Positions 36,206-49,300 of a stretch of DNA of 64,000 nucleotides are shown here, one piece after another. Numbering within the stretch: the first letter of the stretch is position 1; the number at the start of each line of letters is the position of its first letter. This DNA comes from Smittia aterrima (lineage: Eukaryota > Arthropoda > Insecta > Diptera > Chironomidae): NCBI GenBank assembly GCA_033063855.1, contig CP093831.1:6882001-6946000 (forward strand), written 5' to 3'. A program made the position numbers and the translations under genes. The notes beneath the pieces are model-generated. The model saw only the letters and a program-made list of their open reading frames with translations, did not search any database and was not told where the DNA came from.

Positions 36206-38544
36206 TTACTCAACAGTTCCATTTACCTGTGGCTTTTTACGGTGCGTGTTTACACAGTCGACATTAAGTTTGATGAATTCAATCCTACAGCCGTACGCAA
36301 CAGGTGTGAGTTTGATGACCGTGTGAAGTGGAACCTCCAAGTAAGGCAATTCGCTAGCTGGCTTATCAAGAAAATAAGCAAGAACACATCGGAGAACAGC
36401 TTGATGAGACACGACTAGAACGTTTCCTTGCCGCTCCAGTTCCATCATGACTGGTTCGAGACGAACAACAACGTCTTCATAGGATTCTCCTCTAGGATAA
36501 CGATAAGTGAACTTGTTCGAATCGCGAGTTTTGAAATCATCAGGGAACTTTCGTTGAATCTCCTCATAAGTCATCTCTTCGCAAATGCCCTAATTTGAAA
36601 TTACGATTCTATAATCTACTCCTTAGAGATGTTATTTGTTTACTTACAGCATCAATCTCATTCAATGCCTTCCATCTTTCTTGAGGAGCTTTAACTGAAG
36701 CGACGGTCTGAATTGTGCGTTTCAGCCATGAAGTCCACACTCGAAGACCTTCAATGTTTTGTTCCTTGATGTAATTCGCCAGAGCATCTGCGTAGAGTTT
36801 CCCTCTTACGCTCAAGTCAGCATCGCCACCAATCAATCCTTTCAAGTTGTGCTCACTTTCGCCGTGCTGTGAATAAATTTCGTCAATGAAAACAATGAGA
36901 CAAGGAAATAAGTCTGTCTCACCCGCGTCAAATAAATCGTTCGCTTCGAGATGTGAATGTTCATCAAGAAGTAAACAATGCGCGACTGAATGTGTCCCTC
37001 GTGCTTATGAATGATTATTTTCTCGCCGGTGTTGTAAATCTTCATGTACGAGTATTCCTGCTCATTGGTTTCATGAAGTGGCTGATATTTCTCTTGATAA
37101 TGCTCGATACGCTGACGGAAGTCGTTGAGAGCGTCTTCCTTATTCATATTCGTGTAATCGGGGCTGCTCACTTTCACCTCAATAATGTTCGACTCGATGA
37201 GACCTGGATCGTCACAAATCGATTCGACAAAGAAAAGCTTGAACTTTTTCTGCTTCACTACAATTTCTTCGATCATCTTTCGTCGCTCGTACGTCGAGTT
37301 TGTTGCATCGAAAACCTGCGAGCAAAAATAGTTCATTCAATTTATTCGAATTGCAACAGTTGCCTTGAACTTTACCGCGACTTCGCCTCCACCCATTTCC
37401 AACCATTGCATTACATCTTCCAGAGCGTGTTTAGCGCAATTTGTACGAATGGCCATGGCGGTTTCGTTGTCCGTTCGAAAGAAATCATGATTTCTGTATG
37501 CTTGCGTAACATTTCGTCGGTATTCCCCAAGATTAAAGACTGTAACCAAAATGAGAATACATTTTAGGATTTAATTTGAGTGACAAACAGCTGGCTCATC
37601 GAACCCACCTCTCGTATTAATTCCGATCCAATTTAAATAGCGCGACAATTTCTTGGCAATGTAAGTCTTTCCTCGCGCGGGCAATCCTACCATCGCGATC
37701 ACATGCGGAATATTCACATAGTTTGCAGTGTCACCTAAAAATAAACAAAGAGAAATCAACGAGAATGAAATAAAGAAGATGATGTTTAAGTGTCTGAGAG
37801 AAGCAACAATTGGTTCCGGCGCTTCGTCGAAACAATTTTCATTATCATGAACTTCAGAGATTTCTGTTACAATACATTTGTCACGCGACACCGAGCGAGT
37901 TGATAGTTTAAATTAGAATCGTAATACAATGTCAATGTTTGTCTATCGTGTTGCAAGAGACGAACTTGAAAATTTTGTTGGAACATAGGAACACTTCGTT
38001 TATCATTTTTGAAGTTTCGTCAATTTAATTCAAACAAGTTGATTGAACTTCTATTTTCCCTACAAAGGCATCAATGATAATGAATCATCGAACTCTTAGA
38101 AAATTAATCAATCACACTTTTCGTTCGACGCAATTAAAGCTTCGCTGGCAACAAAGGGAAGCCACACAAAAGCTGATAACCACGAGTTCTAATTGCTAAT
38201 TAATTTGCAGACTGTCAATAACGAAGAAGAAACTTTTTGATTTGTTTACGACAATTTGTTTCATTATCACATCTCGTACGATGCTGCCACACTACCACTG
38301 AGCTCTCCCTATTATTTTCTTTTTTCTTAACCAGCCACTTGACGTCTTTCTCTCTATTTATAAGTCATCATCTGTTTGCTTATTTAGATTTATAGTTGCC
38401 AATGTGGCTCTGCCTTTCCGTTTGAATGAATGGGAAGATAATGTCCTTGAGATGCGCAATGATTGATCATAACAATTACTTACAATTTGAATGCGCAAAA
38501 GTCTCCTTATGAAGGAATTTCCAGCCCACTGATTGCATATCCAT
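36206..38544 (-). CDS. Pfrx: 6-phosphofructo-2-kinase/fructose-2,6-bisphosphatase (448 aa)
   Basis: A cytosolic bifunctional enzyme that makes and degrades fructose-2,6-bisphosphate, the main activator of phosphofructokinase-1. Exons in transcript order: 38484..38544, 37609..37734, 37376..37539, 36923..37315, 36648..36866, 36206..36589. The kinase half has the Walker A loop (VGLPARGKTYIAKKLSRYLN) and the VFNLGEYRR and VFDATNSTYERR motifs. The phosphatase half has the catalytic histidine motif LTRHGESEHNLKG, the glutamate region ALNEIDAGICEEMTYEEI and the second histidine in VVSHQAVLRC. It ends soon after the conserved LTPVAYGCR block, so the C-terminal regulatory tail is short. Exon 1 (MDMQSVGWKF...) is chosen for its strong GTAAGT donor and matching phase. 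An in-frame ORF continuing upstream of exon 2 to 37891 could be an alternative start. Confidence 0.95.
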
Positions 38545-39778
38545 TTTGCTGTTGCTGTTGGCGCCTCGTTCTTCAACGACCTCGCGATCCGCACTGATAA
38601 CTTTTTTTCTATTTATCAAGTTTTCCTCGCGCGACTCTTTCCTTCGCTCAGTAATCCACTTAAAAGTCTGTCCGTTCTCTCTTGACTCTCGCGCTTCTCA
38701 AAAGAATCTTTTTAATTACGACACAGCAACTTGTCGTCTTGAGCTTGTCGACTAAATGTACGAAAACACTTCTGATTTTTTTGGAAAGAAGTCGTCACCA
38801 AATTCTTCTTACTTCTTGACACATGGATAAAACTTGTTACTCGTTTTTTTTCGTTGCTAAGCTCAGCACAATCGAAATCCACATATCCGCTGGCTACGAA
38901 TGAAAAGCTTCAATAACTTTGCGAACGACAGCGAAAATATTACACAGTGGAAAAAAAATATATTTTATTCCTTTTTTTCGCACTTCAATCCTAATGTCAA
39001 CTAAACTTCCTTAACCGCAACGATCAGCGACCGAACGATGAATGCGAATATATCAGTGTTTGTATGTGAATCAACGAAATGAGATAATTGCGAGAAGAAA
39101 TGTTCTTATCAACAACAAATAAGAAAAGCAGTTCGAGAACGAACTAGATGCCAGGCTTTTCCTCGTTTGCGCAATAATGAAAAATTCTAAGAATTCATTC
39201 ACAAATTTCAAAGAGGAAGTTAAGAAATATCTTTTGAATTGGAAAGGAATGATTCAAATAATTTTTGTATTGGTTTCTAGTTTTAATTTTAGAGAAAATA
39301 TTTATCCGAATGATTTTAAAAGTATTAAAACTTAATTTCTTTTGAGACTTGATACATGAAATATTTTATTTCTTTGGAGAAAAGTCCCAACACAAACAAT
39401 GTGACGCAATTGAGAGACTCTAATGAGTCCGTTTGAATGAAAATCTCGTTGAAAATTAGAAAACTTAACGAGTTTGAAGTGAATGAAAGTTATAAAATTA
39501 CATATTAAACAATAGAAAAATCAAATTAAAACGATAATTCGATTAGAAACATGTTAACAAAATGAAATTCTGAGGACTTTTCGAATATTTTTCGTTCGAG
39601 CGAAGTTTTGATTATTCGTGACGTAACTGATATTGTCCCACAGATTTTTCTAAAGGAGGCTAAAAATATAAACTCGTATTTGTTATCAGTGGCCGCTCGA
39701 ACTTCCATCGATTACTTCGTATTAAAATCAGCTGAACAACTCGTGCAAACCCCAAAGAAATATTGAAAAAAAGAAGAA
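38545..39778. other. Divergent promoter region of PFKFB and sideroflexin
   Basis: 1.2 kb between two divergently transcribed genes. It is AT-rich with no supported ORF and presumably contains both promoters. Confidence 0.5.
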
Positions 39779-41256
39779 ATGGGTAAGTTAAATTTCGCGA
39801 AAACCTTCCTTTTACGGTCTGATGAAGAAAAATTGCATAAGTCCTCATTTAAAACACAAAACATTTATTCAATCTACAGGTTCAGTTGAGAGACTTGATA
39901 TTGATAAGCCACTTTATGATCAGTCAACTTTCGTCGGGAGATTTCAGCATTTTCTCTTCGTTGCTGATCCAAGGTTTGAATTTCATTGGACTCACTTAGC
40001 AAATTATAATTAAACGTCTTTAATAGAACTGTGTTCACCAATGAAGAAGATCTTTATAAAGCCAAGGAATTGGTTCAGCAATACAGGTGAGCATGACACA
40101 ACGTAAATTAGTTTGTTTACCTCAGACGAGGGAATCCCAAACGCTTCCTTCGACGTCATTCGATTAAAATTAGACTTTGCACATATTTAATTCTGTCAAC
40201 TGTGAAAAGCTTGAGTCGTAGAGTTAATTTTAGATTTAAAAAGAAAGAAAATTCAATGTGCATCGATGTTTTCGTTGAAATTCAGCCGAAAAAAAACTCA
40301 AATATTCAACTTCTCATTGTAGATTAAGTCAGGAGCCCAAAGGAACAACAAGAGAACAAATTGTTTATGCGAAGAAACTTTATGAGAGTGCGTTTCATCC
40401 AGACTCTGGTGACCTCCAAAATGTGTTTGGCAGAATGTCCTTCCAAGTTCCTGGTGGAATGGCAATCACTGGCGCGATGTTGCAGTTTTACAAGTAAATT
40501 TATTCTTCGCTTATGAAAAACATCGAATTTACCGGTTTTTATTTGTAGAACCACACCAGCTGTAGTATTCTGGCAATTTGTCAATCAAAGCTTCAACGCG
40601 TTAGTGAACTACACAAATCGAAATGCAAACTCGCCGGTAACAACAACTCAACTTGGGATCGCTTATGTATCTGCCACGACCTCAGCATTAGTTGCATCGC
40701 TTGGCTACAAAGCGTACCTTCAAAAGCGAAACAATCCTTTCCTTCAACGCTACGCTCCATTCGCTGCTGTAGCTGTTGCTAATTGTAAGTAGCCAAAATT
40801 TGTTTCTCATCGCAAATTCTAAATTGAGAATTAATTTAAGGCGTCAACATTCCTTTGATGAGACAAAACGAATTAAAATGTGGTATCGAAGTTGAGGACG
40901 CACACGGAAATGTCGTAGGAAAATCGAGATTGGCAGCTGCTTCAGGAATCACTCAAGTCGTTTTCTCGCGAATTGTGATGGCAGCTCCGGGAATGATCAT
41001 TTTACCAGTGATCATGGAAAGACTTGAACGTCAAAATTGGTTTAAACGAATGAGTATTCTTCATGCACCATTTCAAGTTATGATGGTTGGATGTTTCCTC
41101 ATTTTCATGGTCCCGACTGCTTGTGGTCTGTTTCCACAAAGAGCTTCACTATCAGCCTCAATCATTCAAAAGTTCGAGCCAGAGTTTTATCAGCAAATCG
41201 AAGCGAACACTAAAGGCAAAGTTCCCGAGACAGTCTTCTTCAACAAAGGATTGTAA
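39779..41256 (+). CDS. Sfxn1-3: Sideroflexin-1/3-type mitochondrial amino acid carrier (326 aa)
   Basis: Sideroflexins are inner-mitochondrial-membrane carriers; SFXN1/3 import serine for one-carbon metabolism. Exons: 39779..39782, 39880..39973, 40027..40086, 40323..40493, 40549..40784, 40841..41256. Only ATG plus one base of exon 1 is coding. Family motifs are DQSTFVGRFQHFLFVADPR, the HPDSGD signature followed by FGRMSFQVPGGMAITGAML, and NYTNRNA. Several hydrophobic segments follow (LGIAYVSATTSALVASLGY, FAAVAVANCVNIPLM, RIVMAAPGMIILPVIME, FQVMMVGCFLIFMVPTACGL). The length matches the usual 320-327 aa. A poly(A) signal lies at 41480-41485. Confidence 0.95.
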
Positions 41257-42244
41257 ATTGTTGATTAGATTGTCAACAGCAAATATTGAGTGCATTTTAA
41301 AAGTGAAGTCGTCAACGTTCAAACATTTACTTAGCACTTAAGCTTGACATAGATTATTTTAGAATTCCTCATTAGCAACCTAAGAGCATGATTAGTTAAG
41401 ATGTTACGTCAATGTGTGATGTTCATAGAACCCGAATCCAATTAGTTTCCTTTTAAGTTTATTTTAATTTTCCAACCTAAATAAATATGTCAATTATCCA
41501 CAAAAGAAATCAAACGACAATAAAATATCCAATTGATTACAGTTTGCTTGCAAATGTTGTTAAAGTTTTCACAGTGATATGAAGAGATACGATGAGGTCT
41601 AGATTATGTTTCAAATGAGTGCACACATCGAATCAACAAATATTGATAAACAAAACAATTTAAAATGATCCCAAATTTAAATCCAGTTAAAATCCCCTTT
41701 TCCTAAGTTTGCGAAAATTGAAAAAACACAATTCAGTGAACTTTAAAATAAACGCTTTTCTCGAAAAAAAAAAAGTTTCTCGCGATCATTTTGGGTAATT
41801 TGAAATGATCGTGAATTATTTATGTCGACACGTTTCGTAAATTGACATCAAGACAAATAATTCTAAAATCTTTTGGATTGTGGAATGGCAATTATTTGTA
41901 GATATGAAAGACATTGGAGTCAAAATAAATAAAAGATTAAATTTCTGTTTGCTTGATCTTGATCTTTTCATAAACAGATTGGAACTCCAATTCAGAGGAA
42001 ATCGTCGTTGATGTTCGTTGTCATGGACGCTGCTCATAAAATATTTCTAACGATTTTAAACATCAAGATCATGTCTTTGTTTACTCAATTTGTTGTCAAA
42101 TTGGAATTATAAATAAACTCACGTGGTCACACCAATTAACTTTGTGATAAAAAGTTAATTCTATTTGTGGAAATTTCACAAATGAATCATCGTGACGATG
42201 TAAATTTTTGAACATTGGCCACTCACAACGTAAAATCTGAAATT
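41257..42244. other. Sideroflexin 3' UTR and intergenic DNA
   Basis: About 1 kb with no recognisable gene. It includes AATAAA at 41480-41485, the likely end of sideroflexin transcripts. Confidence 0.5.
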
Positions 42245-42252
42245 TATAAAAG
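42245..42252 (+). promoter_or_regulatory. TATA box of the PGYNNN-repeat gene
   Basis: TATAAAAG lies 76 bp before the start codon at 42321. An initiator-like TTTAGTTG about 30 bp downstream is a plausible transcription start. Confidence 0.55.
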
Positions 42253-42320
42253 CAACATCTCGTTGTAAATGGCTTTAGTTGAGCACAAGAAGTCAAAGTG
42301 ATAAAAGTTGAAATTCCAAA

Positions 42321-42935
42321 ATGAAATTGTGTCTGCAAATAGTTCTATTATCCACGGTGTGCATTCACTTTGTGGTTTTAGAAAACCAAGACTTTCCAAA
42401 AATAGCAACGACAGCAAAGATTGTCGTTCCAACAACGACTAGCTCTTCATCTGAAACTGAGGAAGAGCCGTCGAAAGACAATCGCGGAAAACGGCAAATT
42501 GGTAAATCTCTTGAATTTTGTAGAAGATTTCAATAAACAAAATATTTTTAATAAATAAAGCGACAGGATTTGGAACTAACACCCTTGATGAACGTCGCGG
42601 ATATTACAACGGACTAGGCTGTGAGTTCATTCATAATGTTTGCCTAATAATTTTGAGTTTAAAAATTCATTTAAATATTTTTTAAATCGAAAACGAATAA
42701 AGCGCCTGGGTATTGGAATATTCCTTCACGTCCAGGATATAATAATAATCCTGGATATAATAATAATCCTGGATATAATAATAATCCTGCATATAACAAT
42801 TACCCAGCCGGATGGAATAATCAATACCCAAATGGATATAACGGTGGTAAGTCTACTGTTATTTATTCTAACTTTTATTGAAAAATACTTTTTCCAGGCT
42901 ATGGGCAAGTCTTAACATTTCGTCCGATCGGTTGA
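42321..42935 (+). CDS. Secreted pro-protein with PGYNNN repeats (138 aa)
   Basis: Function unknown. Exons: 42321..42501, 42567..42620, 42703..42846, 42898..42935, all joined in phase 1. A signal peptide (MKLCLQIVLLSTVCIHFVVL) is followed by a Thr/Ser/Glu-rich acidic segment and a basic cleavage site (DNRGKRQIGFG). A Tyr/Asn/Gly/Pro-rich mature part contains three tandem PGYNNN units (18-bp DNA repeats) plus YNNYPAGWNNQY, ending GQVLTFRPIG. The plan of signal peptide, acidic pro-part, Lys-Arg and aromatic/Gly-rich tail in tiny phase-1 exons is shared with the genes at 50305 and 51588. It may be a processed secreted peptide, antimicrobial-like or structural; both are inference. Confidence 0.75.
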
Positions 42936-42961
42936 GGTAATATGAAAGATAATATTTCTTC

Positions 42962-43064
42962 AGACATCATCGCCACCATCATCACAAGAAGCATCATCAT
43001 CATCGTCTTTGTGATTGGTAATTTTTTTTTTGTTGATGTTTTAAATAATAAGTCTTCCAATAAA
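42962..43064 (+). other. His-rich downstream segment of unclear coding status, with poly(A) signal
   Basis: A TTCTTCAG acceptor-like site at 42954-42961 is followed by sequence that reads HHRHHHHKKHHHHRLCDW-stop in one frame and TSSPPSSQEASSSSSL-stop in another. AATAAA follows at 43059-43064, so the segment lies within the transcript of the preceding gene. No donor joins the His frame to exon 4. A donor at 42909 (GTCTTA) would give a 53-bp intron and the Ser frame. It may be 3' UTR, an alternative last exon or a decayed tail. Confidence 0.35.
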
Positions 43065-43331
43065 TTTTGAATGAAGTGAAATTTGTTTTTAATTTATTAT
43101 AAACTTTCAATCTTTATTCAACTTTGCTTCAAAATCAAAACATTGAACAATATTTGAATGTTTTAAGTGTAAGATCAGTGCTATTTGCATGAGAAATCAT
43201 CAAAAGCTCCAGGAACATTTTGTGTCTCTACCAAACGAGATAAATCGAATTAAAATCTTTAGCCTCAATGACAGAACTATTCTGCAACTACATTAGTAAA
43301 AAACTTTTTTATGTTTTACAACTAAAACTTT

Positions 43332-46300
43332 TCACGAATAATCGATGAAAGAAATTGTCTCCTGCATTTCGAAAATCTTTTTCTTGTGACGAGAAAGCTT
43401 CGCTTTGTTGATTGGCGAACCTGAAAAATAATAATTAGAAAACGAAGAAAATTTATTAAGTTCAATTCTCACCAATATAACTTAGAAGCACTGGCAGAAA
43501 AATGAGACCATGAGCGGCTCCAATCAAGACGATGCCGAGATACATTCGGAAATAAAAGACTTGGAAGATTTGGCTTTGAGCGAATCCAAGAACGAGGATG
43601 CCTCCGAATTTGGTCAGCGTGATTCCTGAGAAGATTGAACTTCCCATCTTTGTAAGAGAATCTGCTGAACGCTTGACCTTTGTTTCTTCCACTGAAACGC
43701 TGAAGCTGTGCACAAGATGCGAGCAAAACTCGACTGAGATGCCGACAGCCATAACAAGATTCACAAGTGATATGGCGTTAAGTGAAACGTTCCAGTAATA
43801 CATGAGACCGCCAAGGTTGATAACGATCATTGTGATTGTGATGACTACGACGATTGATGAATGAATATCGAAGCCCATCAGAAGGAATGTGACGATGAAA
43901 ATGGAGAGAACGGAGATGCCCATGCTTCGAAGCGTATCAGGCCACATCGTCAGATACTGTTCGTAGAAAACGTAGAAGATGGAGTAAGGAAATACTTCCA
44001 CCTCTTGAATATCACTCTCAGGTTGTCCAGCCAGTCGCATACTTGCATGAATTGTCCTTGTGATATTCGCGGAGATCTTTCTTGCTGACCTCAAAGCTTC
44101 GTAATAATCTTCCGATGACTTTAGAATCGTGTGATAAGTCATAAAGTAACTGGACTCGATTTTATTTTCGGGCTTCAGATTCACAGCCGCATTGTAAGCT
44201 GCGTGGCCTCCTTTGGCACACGATGAGTCGGGATTATCATCAAGGAAGAAGCTAATGTACTTCTTGAACTCGCTTGGCACTGGCCGGTTCAGTTTATTTA
44301 ATTTGATGTCGCAAGCTACGCAAAGGTCGTCGTAAGATGAATGTGGACAAAACGATGAGTTTGCTTTGACTGTGAAATGAAATTCTTTGTTGAAATTTAT
44401 CGAAATTTATTTGAACGCTCACTTACCTTCTTTGCAACAGCTCTCAATCTGTGACCAATCGAAATAGTCGTCGATCCAACTGCTTGCTGGTCTTGCAATG
44501 AATGAAGTCTCTGGCAACTTTGATGAAATGTAGATCTGAGTTGAAAGACTGTCTGAGTTACAGTAAAGTCCGCCGCAAATCAAATTTTGATCGGGCTGAT
44601 TCGAAAAATTAAGGCCACCTTTGAGGACGAAATAGGTTGGTGGACCGATTGATAAAAAGCTCTGAAGATAACGGAAATATTTGAGAACAAACGAATCTTC
44701 TGGCATTGAAAGTTCTTGATCTAATCCAATCTCAATGTGTGGCGCAACGGCAATGCTTGAGCAGAGCCATCCGAAGAAAACAATCATCACAACCGTTCGT
44801 ACGATCTTTTTCATAAGGAAAGGCACGTAGATGACCTTGAAAAACTTATACAAGACTCCTTCCTTCATCGTTTGGTTTGTTGTCGTTTCCTTTTTCGATC
44901 CTCGCATGAAACAGAAAATATCCCAACGGTTCTCGGCTTGTCTTGCAGTGTCCAAGGCCAACAAACTCACGAAACATGTAATTTGGAGCAGAAAATCGAT
45001 GAACAAAGCCATTCCCGCATAAAGAGCGAATGCTTTGACTGCTGGCATATCCGATAATCCTCCAAGGAAGAAACAAGTCGATTCGCTGATTGATGTTAAA
45101 AGAATCGACGGACCAACTTTGCCAAGGATTCTTCCAATGTGTTCGGCATGAGTTTCTGTTGGTTTCTTAATGTCTCTTTGATGAGTTTGGACGAGGATGA
45201 AAATGTTGTCGACACCAACTGCCAGTACAAGGAAAGGAATCACTTCAAAGATAATGAGCGTTGCTGGAACGCCGATGTAGCCGAATAATCCAGCAGAAGC
45301 GATTACTGATGCGAGTACAATGATAACTCCACCAATTCCCAAAGTGATTTTGCTATCGATCATCGCACGATTACAATCATCGACGTGCCCAAGTGAAACT
45401 GCGATGTAAGCGAACATCAAAAGATACGACACAAGAATCGTTGAGATATCTGATTTCGATCCGCGATTTAATTCGTCTTCGATTGATCTTTCTGAAGTGA
45501 AAGCAATGTCGAGATGGGGAGACGTATTGTTCGATGTTGTGTAATTCTTCATTAGCTCCACAAAACTTAATTCCCATTCCAAAGCTGGTCCAAGCAATGA
45601 CGAGTTGTCCTGGTTATTCACTAAGAACGTCATGATGACCGAAGTTGCATTTTCGTATTGCGGATTCTTTGCTAGATTGTCTCCTGGTTGGAGGAAACCT
45701 CCGAACACGACTGCAGGGTCAATTGGACCTCCCCAAGCAGCTAAGCAACCAAGATCATACGGATTATTGAAACACTTCAAGAATCTGTCGAGATAGTTGA
45801 CCTCAAATCCATCATCATCGATCTCAATATCATTAAACGTTTTAACTTCGTCTTGGAAATATCCCCACACGTTCTGCACAGCACAATCCACGATCTCAGT
45901 TGACTCACGATAAGGCGCACTCATGGGTGCGAAGCAAATCTCCTTCAATGTTCCATTATTCAGTTCCTTGATTCGTTGTTGAAGATGGAAAACTTCCATA
46001 AGGAAATCTTTGTTGAAAACTGGTCCAAAAGTGATCACACCATTCGAAGTTTCGTGTTTCACGTATGGCAAATCTTTCGCGTGAATAATTAGTTGCTCAA
46101 TTCTGTAGAAAGGTCCAAAGTTTGAATCAAAGAATTTCTTTTCAACTCGAGCTCGAGAATGTGGCGAGGCCCAAAGTTCAACAGGATTTGTTGTTACGTG
46201 AAGTGACGTCAAACCATATCCAAGTGCAGCGATGAATATCAAACCTAATTGAATAATAATTGCAATGGAAGAAACTCAGTGAATCATTTATTTGGCGACT

Positions 46301-49300
46301 TACCCATCAAGAGAATTTGCCAAGGATTGCTTGCACAATAAGTTCCCCAGGCTGTGAAGAATTCTTCGAGGAACTTTTCTGTCTTGGCGCCAAGTTGTTC
46401 AAAGTAACCGCTTTCGTCCATTTCATTATCGGGAAGACCCGAGGGATGAGCTCGAAGCTCTTGTTCATTGTCGTACGATGTGCCTGTAAAGTTTACACAA
46501 ACATTAACTTCCAGATGCCTCGACAAAAGCAGAACATAGAAAGCTTTCGACATTTAAACTAAAAGTTTTTCTATCAACAAAATTACAACGAACGACATTT
46601 ACAAAAATCGATTTCAATCCTAAAGCTTCAAACAAATGTTTCTAGGACAAATTGATGATTCTTCGACCATCGATTGTTGGCGAAATGAGAATAAGACAAA
46701 AGCACATTTTATGAAAAAAGACTCCAGCAGAGTCGATAAATGATTCTATGCTTCTAGACAAATAAGATGAAAAGTTAGATGAGCAAGTGAGTTTGATGAC
46801 AGCGGGTTAAACACATCGTGATATTAACAACAGCAACTAATCAAACCGGTGGCGTTTTAAATGTGTACAAACTCAAACATACTCGATCGCTTCGATTGAA
46901 GTGGCGAGTCTTCGCGATCAGTTCCAATGTCCCCACTTGAAGAAATTCCACCATCGGCTAATCGCCTGCCAACGTGCGTGCGAAGATCTGTGTCAATAAA
47001 TAAATCCACCCCAACTTCTAAATTAAAAATTCCAAGTAAATGAAAAGGAAAAAGAAAATTCTCAGTAATTGAATTATTGAAAGGGAAAGTTCAAGTTTTT
47101 TTCAGGTCATCTTAATAACTTATGAATCATGACTCAACTTTATCGATCGCATTTCTTTTGTGATGATTTTTTCAGTTGAAAAAAAATATTGACTTACCGT
47201 GTTTCTCTTCATTTGAACAACACAGCACTGCAAGCACAAACATTGAGCTACCAGCGATAAAAACTATGAACATTTCTATTGCGTATTTATCGAAACGCCA
47301 CAAATGGAACTTTCTCGCTTTTACTTCAAGCGGTGGTGGCTTTGGACACGACGCAGCGCAGTCAACACACGAACACGCAGGACTGATTCCGTCAAGACTT
47401 TCATTGCACGGAACCACTTTAGGATTAAATGGAATGAAGCCTTTAGCTGATGCGTTGTGATAACGATAGTTGATTTGAAACGGAACGAAATCCTCCTTCA
47501 CATCGCCCATAAAGCGGAACCAACGTCTAGGCGTGCACTTAGCTGCTCCCCATTCGCCACACATTAAATCCAAAGCCAGTTGACCAGTCGAAGGAAATTG
47601 AACATTAATGCAAGACTTGAAGGTCTCGTTGATGTAATTTTCATCGATGTACAGATCAATTTCGCTGACATATGTTTCTAATAAAGAAAATGTTATTAGA
47701 TGTCAATTAAAATTGGATTGACTTACTATTCTTTTCATTCAATTCAGTGCTAACGACATCAATGTACTTCGATTGTTTCGTACTGCACGTGAACTCACAA
47801 ATATTACTCATGAAGTTGGAGAAACATGATGGACATCGACTCAGAATACTTTTCGCCTTTTCAACTCCAAAAATCAGATCATTTATCTTTGAATAGAAAT
47901 GCGACGAATTTCAATATTATATTTGTCTTTGATGATTATCAGAATGTTCGACAAGGATGAGATAAGAAATGGAAGGAGAAGAAAGAGGACCAAACGATAA
48001 TATTTATTACCTGTTCAGTATCACAGCATGTTAACACTTCTTGATTTGTTGTGTGATTCTCAGGAACTAAATGAGGACACCACTGCTTCAACTTATCGAT
48101 TCCTAAGTCATCCAATGGCTTCGCCTTTCCATCGTAAGCACAATTCTTGATCTTACTTTTGTTTCTTTTACAAACGCCGTACCACACGCAATGTCCATCA
48201 TCATCATCATTCTGTGTCCCTTGACCCTTGAGTGAGAAGAATGCAAGAGGTTAACTAAACTAGTTGCTGACTTAATTACAAATGAGATTTAATTGAATGT
48301 TTCACGACATGATTTTGTTTAATTGCTCGCCGGTTCTCAAGGTCAGAACAAAATCTTTTTAACGTTTGATTTGATTACACGGACAAAACGCGTGGAGAAG
48401 GTGATGGATTTGAATTCGAAGGTAAATGCGCGTTGGTGGAAGTTCCTGATCTGGTTTAACTTTTTATTCGAAAGAGCTAAAAATATTTTATTCCACGTGA
48501 ACTGACAGACAACTTCCGATTGATCTATGAATAATTAAAGCTTTTCATTCATGGAACAGAAGCTCTTGTTTTTAATAAAGAAGTCCTCACCAAGAAAAAC
48601 CTTTCAAGTCGTTGAGAGACAATCGGAAGAGAATCTTAATTCACCAATGTTGACATTGTTTACGATTACACGACAAATTTTCATTCTGAAAAATCCTTTC
48701 AAGCTTTCGAACGTTGTTTTGTTTTCCCAATCGATATTCTTTTTTCTTTGTTTACACGCGAGTGGTCGTAGAGTTGTTTGGTATAAGCGATAATTAAAGA
48801 GATAAACGTGGAAATTGATTCAGTTTTTTTTATCTTCTAGAGATAAAGTTTGGTTTTCACAAGCAAAACGTGACACAGAGAATAACTCTATCAGACAGTG
48901 GGAAGGTCAAGGAGAATATCAGCAAAGAAAGAATTGTAAAACAGGTTTCAGGAGCAACGAGACTAAATGATTGAATGAGTCTAGGCACAAGAAACTTTAA
49001 GATTTCATTTCATTTCAGGAAACCGCTTCACTGAAGAAAAATTTCTTTAGAAAACTGCAGCGATAGCGAAATTTAAATAAAGCTCAAAGAATATCTTTCG
49101 GTGTCCGATCAGCAACACGACAAAAAAAATCGTTTAGTAATCGAAAAATAATTTTATAAACATCGTTCGATAGCGCATTTAAATGAACTTTCCATTGAAT
49201 TGATGACAACAAAGTCGACTTGATTTGAATCTCGTTACGATCTTAAAGTCAAATCGATAAATTCATGAAGTGAGAAAGCAGTGAATCGTTGATCACTGAG

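Noticed and set aside
36953..37567. 204-codon plus-strand ORF
   Set aside because: It is the shadow of PFKFB exons on the other strand.
42727..42798. Short regular direct repeats that could be read as an array
   Set aside because: They are in-frame PGYNNN codon repeats inside an exon, not a CRISPR or regulatory array.
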